From Lunularia cruciata (lineage: Eukaryota > Streptophyta > Marchantiopsida > Lunulariales > Lunulariaceae): a stretch of 64,000 nucleotides of DNA. The notes beneath the pieces are model-generated. The model had not been told where the DNA came from, searched no databases, and worked only from the letters and a program-made list of their open reading frames with translations. The translations under genes were made by a program, and so were the position numbers. Positions 58,668-64,000 of the stretch are shown in pieces; within the stretch, counting starts at the first letter, position 1, and each line of letters starts with the position of its first letter. The stretch covers positions 55,177,665 through 55,241,664 of the forward strand of contig OX419757.1 of NCBI GenBank assembly GCA_948567375.1, read 5' to 3'.

Positions 58668-58769
58668 TTGTGGCACTTTAGAGTCTATGTATGACTTATG
58701 TGTGAGTTGTGCTTCTATAATGTATGATGTTGACAACGATGTATGTTGTGTAGCAATGTATATATGCAC
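58668..58769 (+). repeat. E5 3' end, A copy 2
   Basis: About 102 bp repeating 58111-58212, from TTGTGGCACTTTAGAG to GCACGAC. The homology ends exactly where B begins after the first A copy, and the putative target duplication AATAG follows. Confidence 0.8.
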
Positions 58770-58774
58770 GACAA

Positions 58775-59100
58775 TAGTCTTCAAATAAGAGTAATCAAGA
58801 AAGGTAAAACCTCCTAAGCTAACTCTATTATCATACTAAACTTTAAAACATGATTGTTGCACTAATATCTTAGTGTAGGTACCTAGGGGAGGGTGATGAT
58901 GGAAATAATTGCCTTGGGAAGGGATGGAGATGACATATGGAATTGCCTTTGGAGATGAGAACAATGGACAAAACTACCTCTAGGATGGGGATGAACAATG
59001 GAGGACAGAGCTAGGGATAGGAACAATGGGTGACGAACAAAACTGCCTCTAAGGATAGGTATTTTTGCCATGTGCATGATGCATAGGGCTTACCCTAATT
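58775..59100. other. Short unassigned stretch with degenerate repeats
   Basis: Contains two diverged copies of ACAATGG...CAAAACTACCTCTA-GGAT (about 58962-59000 and 59020-59062). No coding sequence seen. It may be a further insertion in E8. Confidence 0.4.
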
Positions 59101-59495
59101 ACAAGCAATGGAAGAGTGAGAAGCTAGAAAAGAAGAAAGGGTGCAAAAATTTAGATAATACTCTTTGGCACTAGAGACTTTGTCATTTCAATCTTGCCTA
59201 CATTAAAGAAGATGGAGAAAGAAGAACTAGTAGAATGTCTTAATTAGACCCTAGAAGAACTTGGTAATCAAAATTCTATTTATTGTGATGGATGTACTCT
59301 ACAAAAGCAACATAGACTACCTTTTGCCAAATCTACCAAGATTAGAGACAAATACAAGGTTGGAGAGTTCTTTCATAGTGATGTTTGTGATCTTATGAAT
59401 GTGAACTCAATAGGAGTATCAAGATATTTTCTCATTTTCAAGGATGATACTAGTGGTTTCAAATTTGTATTTTTCTTGAAAGAGAAGTGAGAAAC

Positions 59496-60100
59496 TATAA
59501 TACCAATAGCTAGACATATTTTCTAGAGGTGAAAATTGGCATCATAACATCTAGAAGGATACATTATATATGATAGACTCAATAGATTAGATAGATGTAT
59601 CACCAAAAGAATAATTCTACTAATACAATAGAAGTTGAAAATAGCTTGAAAACTTCAAAGCCAATTTTGGAAGCCTAAACGGATGAATTAGGCCTAAAAA
59701 ATGTGTCAATTGTAGCTTTGGAAGAGAAAGCGTTGGACTTCCCTCTCTCCTTTTTTGTCTCATTGGGAGATTTCCAATTGTACCTCACTCTTGTGATTTT
59801 GAGATTCCTTTAGGAAGATTCTCTAAAGATTCCCTTTGGTCAAAGCTTGTTTGACCAACCAGATAGTACCATACACAACATGTCACCCATGCATGCAACT
59901 GATCTAAGGATAAAGCATGCTAACATGTCACCAATCCATGTATTTGATCCAAGGGTGTAACTTCTTTTGAAAGAATTCTCTTTGCTATATAATAAAGTCA
60001 AGGTGCTCCTTTGGTGCATCAAAGTTTTGAGTGTGAAGCTTTGTGTTTCTTCTTTTAGGTTTTTTCTTGGGTTGGGTTCTCTTGTCCTTGGAACACTATA
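59496..60100 (+). mobile_element. Diverged solo LTR related to family A
   Basis: A short-form LTR relative: TATAATACCAATAGCTAGACATA at the start, GGATGAATTAGGCCT in the middle, CTATATAATAAAG TATA region and CTTGTCCTTGGAACACTATA at the end. Flanks GAAAC and GAAAA match at 4 of 5. It interrupts the E8 copia integrase. It is much more diverged than the LTRs of E1-E4, so an older subfamily. Confidence 0.75.
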
Positions 60101-60609
60101 GAAAATTTCTCTTGCTTCAAAAAACTTTATCGATGCATAAAAACATAGTGTAGAATGAAAGATCAAAAACCTACAATTTGATATATGAGGTAAATACAAT
60201 AGGAAGGATTTGCTAGTTGTACTAAGTCTTCAATTAGCCCATGAACTTACAACACCTTACACTCTAAAGCAAAATGGTACTTCTTATATCACTATTTGAA
60301 TAAACAAGAAGAATATTTCTTTCTAGCAAGTTGCCTAAAGAGTTGTGTGTAGAAGTAGTAGAAGCTACTACATATATTTGAATAGAATTTATAGTAAAGT
60401 TTCAAAGAAAAATCATTATGAGCATGGAGTAAAACTAACGGTTACACATATGAGAACTTTTGATTGCTCAATTTTTGCACACATTAAAAAGTATGAGAAA
60501 GAAGTTTGATTCAAAGGGATAGCAAATATCTTCTATTAGATATAGTTCAAAATCCAAAGCCTTAAGTTTGCGGGATTTTAGGAGAAAAAGATATATTAAA
60601 GTAGGGATG

Positions 60610-61435
60610 TGTGATACTAATAGTTAGACATATTATCTAGAGGTGAGAATTTGCTCTGTAACATTTGGAAAGATATTATATATGATAGACTAAGCAGATA
60701 AGATAGAGATGTTACGAAAAGAGTATTTCCATTAATAGGGTAGGAGCCAAAAATACCTTGAAAATTTTAGAGCCAATTTTGGATGCCTAAGTAGATGAAT
60801 TAGACCTAAAAAAGACAAGCCTTCTCACCCCACATTTTTCCTTGCTGCGAGCTTTCAAATGGCACTTCACTCATGCAATTTTGAGCTTCTTATAGGAAGA
60901 TTCTCTAAAGATTCTCTTTGGTTAAACTTGTTTGACCAACCAGATAGGACAAGGACCAACATGTTGTCCATCCATGTAACTAATCAAAGGGTGGAGCTTG
61001 CGAACATGTCACCAATCTATGTATCTGATCCAAGGGTGGAGCTTCCTTTGAGAGGATTCTCTTTGCTTTATAATAAAGACAAGGTGCTCTTTTAGGGCAT
61101 CATAGTATTGGGTGTGAAGTTTTGTGTTTCTTCCCTTGTATTTCTCTTTGGAGTTCTTGTGCACTTAGAATATTACAATGGCATCAAAGTAGGTGTTTTA
61201 ATCCAAGAGGGTAGATTACTCCTCTTGGAAGAACACGAACTATTGAGATTGAGTAATTGGAGCGGAGAAAGCATAATGCAATTGATAGATTGGGGTTATT
61301 TTAGAGAGAGGCAGATGGGATGGAGACACTAAGAAGAAAATTTCTTGCACCCTACTTTCCATTCTTAAATCTATTCCACATCAAGATTATGTACATCCGA
61401 TGTGAGTAAGTGAGAGTATATCTCGTTTAACATTA
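60610..61435 (+). mobile_element. E6: 5' end of a diverged family A relative
   Basis: Short-form LTR 60610-61177 (TGTGATACTAATAG to ATATTACA), a decayed initiator tRNA-Met primer-binding site (about 61179-61190) and the start of the family leader (about 61200-61435). Family homology then stops, close to the E7 border. A truncated fossil. Confidence 0.75.
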
Positions 61436-61638
61436 TAAAAGACCAAGACCAAGGAGAGAAATAGGAGAATGGACGATCACATTGGAACACTTGAGTGTGG
61501 GAAACTCTAAATGCCTAGCATGAACTTCAGCTTTGGTATTTATAGGGAGTATATAAGGCTCTTGAGAAGCTTCTCAAATAGCTTCCTTGAGTCGCTTTCT
61601 TGGAGTGCAAACCAAGTTAACCAAGAAGTTTCTCAAGA

Positions 61639-61747
61639 AGCTTCCTTCTAAAAACTGCCTACTTGGTATGCAAGCTAAGCTAGTTGGAAGCTTCTAGAAG
61701 CTTCCTTCTAAAAACTACCTACTTGGGGTGCAAGCTAAGCTAAGCTA
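61639..61747. repeat. Tandem repeat in the probable E7 LTR
   Basis: GCTTCCTTCTAAAAACTGCC...GCAAGCTAAGCTA (61639-61681) is repeated with few changes at 61700-61747, with a GAAGCTTC palindrome between the copies. Confidence 0.8.
61686..61705. promoter_or_regulatory. Perfect heat-shock-element-like palindrome
   Basis: GGAAGCTTCTAGAAGCTTCC is a perfect 20-bp palindrome containing GAAnnTTCnnGAAnnTTC, the four-unit heat-shock factor consensus. Further GAAGCTTC or GAAGTTTC units lie close by (about 61564, 61627, 61637, 61753). Position in the probable E7 LTR suggests promoter control; function inferred only. Confidence 0.5.
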
Positions 61748-64000
61748 GATGGGAAGCTTCTTAGATACTTCTAGGAATATTCTAGGCTAATTTGGCCTAT
61801 TTTCTACTTTGTTAGCCCTAACTAAATTCATTGCCAAACTCTATAGTGTTCCTTCACCACCAACTGGTGACACCCTCGTTGCTATTGAAGCTTCAAACTC
61901 TTGGATGGAAATTTGTGCATTTCTGGAGATGAGAAAGAGATTCCTATGTGGCATCATGAAGGAGATACCCTTTCCAAAGGACCTTGTACTCCGTATGTTG
62001 TTGTCTGCCTTGTTGAATATAACGATGCACAAGGATACAATCAACTTTGTACTCCTCATGATCATTGATAGAGATGAGAGGAGGAGGTTGGATACAAGAG
62101 GAAAAAGAAGATGGGTTAGGAATAAAGGGTTTTAACTTGGAAATGTGAAAAACAAGGTGGATGCGCATATGACAAGGCAAGGCAAGTTGATAAGCAATAG
62201 GAGAGATGATTTGAGTGACATCAGAGAGTCCTATCCAATTGAAGTCTATTTTAAAAATTTGGGTATCAAGTGGGAGCGGTAGGTTACTAAAGGAGAGCAT
62301 GATCTTATTACCAACTTGAAAGCTGAGATCATGACAATGGTGGTCCGCATATTGTTTCTACCAATTTTGAGCAACAAAGAGATGAGATTTGGCTTGTTAG
62401 AGAGATTATGATATGGTGGTCAAGAAGGTGTGAGTATGAGGGACATGAGATGGAGGAGGAGCAAGAAAGGAATCTAGAACAGGAGGATCTTGGCCAAAAT
62501 TGAGGAAGAAAGGAGAGAGTTTGGTGCTTGCTTGTTTGGAATTACTATATACAAACTCTATAGTTGTAAGACATTCATCCCAATTGGTATGGTAGATGTT
62601 GACAAAGGCATGAAGCATATCCTCCAAGGTGCAATTTTCATATTTAGTTTGTCCATCAATTTGAGGATGATAGGTTATGGACAAAGTAAGCTTGGTGCTG
62701 AGTACTTGGAAGAGTGCTTGCCAAAATTTCCCAATGAATCAAGGATCACGATTGAAGATGAATACACAAGGTATCCCATGATGCTTGAAGATAGTATCAA
62801 AGTAGATATGTGCTAATGTTGGAGCATCCACAATATCAAAGGTTGGTGCCAAATGGATTTGCTTACTAAGCTTATCCACAAATACCACAATTGTTGTGTG
62901 ATCTTGCTTTGTCTTGGGCAAGGATGTGATGAGATCCAAGCTCACTTGTTCCCATTGAGCAGATGGAATGGGAAGTGGTTGAAGGAGTCCACTTGGTTTT
63001 GGTTAGTAGTCTTGTTGCATTAGCAACTCTCACATGATCGGATAAACTCTCAAACATCTCATGTCATGTTGGGCCACCACCATTGGTATTGGAGAGTACC
63101 CAAGGTCTTGTCCACACCCATGTGACCAATGATTGTTAAGTCATGGGTTTCTTGGAGGCGCACAAGTTGGAGATCACCTTTGGTTGGAACATAGATCTGA
63201 TTCTCATAGAATAGAAGGCTTTCCTTGAAGGAGAAGGGGTTGCACTCCTTTTCACAAGCTGCAAGATGACCTTGTACCATTTGAAAAAAAGGATCTTGTT
63301 GTAAAGCGGTCTTAAACTTGATTTGGACTTTAGAGTCAATTGATATTGTTGTAATTGCCATCGTGATGAGAGGAAGAGACTTTAAATCAGGTCATTTTGT
63401 AGGGCATCAAGGATGATATGGAACTAATTGGGTTTGTACTCAAGTTTGATGTCAAACAATTGTAGTTGTTCCTCCCATTGATGATGTAGATTGTTTATGT
63501 GTTCCAAGTGTAATGTCTGCAACAAAGGTTTGTGATCAGTTTGCATGATCACTTGTTTCTCCAAGAGATAATGCCTCCATACCTTGGTTGCATATACCAT
63601 TGCTAGTTGTTCTTGATCTCAAGTAGAGTAATTCTTTTATGCTTTATTTAGTTTGCAAGATACAAAAGTAATGGGATGTAACCCATTTGGGAATTCTTAT
63701 TGCAACATGGCTCCAACTGCAAAGTTAAAAGCATCAAAATCAACCACACACGGTAGGATCATATTTTTGAAGAATGGATGGTTGAGGATCATATGGTTGA
63801 AGAATGGATCTTGAAGACACCATATATTTCAACTTCTAGAATGCTTCTTTGTGCTTGTTGGTCTGCTAAAAGCTTGAGTTATTCCCCAAGAGATTGGTCA
63901 ATGGTGCGGCTACATGAGCATAGTTGTGGATGAACCATCGGTGAAAATTGGCCAATCCATTAAATGCCCATACTTCTACACCATCCTTTAGAGTAGGCCA

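Larger units (their letters stand above)
43251..58769 (+). mobile_element. E5: Ty3/gypsy element with DNA methyltransferase and PHD finger
   Basis: Order: terminal repeat (43251-43695), long leader, gag with two zinc knuckles, protease, cytosine-5 DNA methyltransferase, RT, RNase H, integrase, PHD finger, then a compound 3' end (58111-58769). RT and a DDE integrase with an HHCC finger place it in Ty3/gypsy; it differs clearly from family A and has no chromodomain. Flanks TATAG (43246-43250) and AATAG (58770-58774) are a possible target duplication in E8. E4 is inserted in its gag. Broken many times; older than E4. Confidence 0.85.
35990..60609 (+). mobile_element. E8: decayed Ty1/copia element split by nested insertions
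   Basis: Pieces on one strand and in family order. Zinc-knuckle and protease region at about 36120-36551 (HKK-WARECR, then GDSEHMIDKQE, a copia DSGAS-HM motif). A short piece at 43094-43250. GAG-pre-integrase and integrase at about 59110-59495 (LCHFNLAYIK, HSDVCDLMN, GVSRYFLIFKDDTSGFKFVFF). More integrase at 60101-60609 (HELTTPYTLKQNGTS, FDCSIFAHIKKYEKE). E3, E5, a solo LTR and E6 interrupt it. Its own LTRs were not identified. The oldest element of the set; broken many times. Confidence 0.75.
61436..64000 (-). mobile_element. E7: second chromovirus type, minus strand, runs off window
   Basis: On the minus strand: RT/RNase H connection at the right edge (FNGLANFHRWF), RNase H about 63370-63800, HHCC zinc finger about 63059-63200 (LQETHDLTIIGHMGVDKTL, YQWWWPNM), integrase core 62406-62945 (SLDLITSLPKTKQDHTTIVV, YHPQIDGQTKYENCTLEDM), C-terminal part 61944-62300 (LPCHMRIHLVFHISKLKPF) ending in a chromodomain (KVDCILVHRYIQ, YKVLWKGYLLHDATW). 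It differs from family A throughout. The 3' LTR probably lies within 61436-61880; its borders are unclear. Broken. Confidence 0.8.

Noticed and set aside
43251-58769. E5 as a DIRS/Ngaro element, because of its split-repeat-like ends
   Set aside because: Its pol has an HHCC finger and a DDE integrase core, and no tyrosine recombinase motif was seen. It is Ty3/gypsy.
1-64000. CRISPR arrays, bacterial operons, rRNA genes
   Set aside because: No regularly spaced repeats or rRNA sequence seen; introns and LTR elements show eukaryotic nuclear DNA.

Overview
The window looks like nuclear DNA of a streptophyte (green-plant lineage). The evidence is a 16-exon prolidase gene whose protein reads like the land-plant M24 family, Ty3/gypsy chromoviruses whose primer-binding site matches plant initiator tRNA-Met (TGGTATCAGAGC), and a Ty3/gypsy element carrying a cytosine-5 DNA methyltransferase, a gene fusion I know of from charophyte algae. 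I cannot name the species; a charophyte or an early-diverging land plant are both possible.

Layout. 1-15.1 kb is almost all one chromovirus family (family A) on the + strand: a solo LTR (174-901), then element E1 (1315-15119), which holds a nested full element E2 (2878-9659) inside its gag and a solo LTR (12665-13395) inside its pol. 15.1-18.2 kb has no recognisable gene. 18.2-33.1 kb is an island free of LTR elements. It holds one clear host gene, prolidase, on the - strand (27299-32567; the exons give a continuous 495-residue protein with all five metal ligands), and upstream a cluster of short repeats sharing a ~55-bp core (20.3-23.0 kb), one of them a large foldback. 33.1-36.0 kb is AT-rich with degenerate tandem repeats and a perfect hairpin.

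36-61 kb is a nested set of elements. A decayed Ty1/copia element (E8, + strand) is cut by family A element E3 (- strand, 36552-43093), by E5 (43251 to about 58.77 kb), by a diverged solo LTR (59496-60100) and by the 5' end of E6 (from 60610). E5 is itself cut by family A element E4 (- strand, 46268-51942). About 61.4-64 kb is a second chromovirus type on the - strand (E7), running off the window.

The most notable content is E5. Between protease and reverse transcriptase it carries a cytosine-5 DNA methyltransferase region with motifs I, IV, VI, VIII and X in canonical order, and after the integrase it carries a C4HC3 PHD finger. A DNA-methylation writer and a chromatin reader thus sit in one retroelement. 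Its ends also show an odd A1-(coding)-B1-A2-B2 repeat arrangement. All LTR elements here look broken (fossils); the prolidase looks intact.
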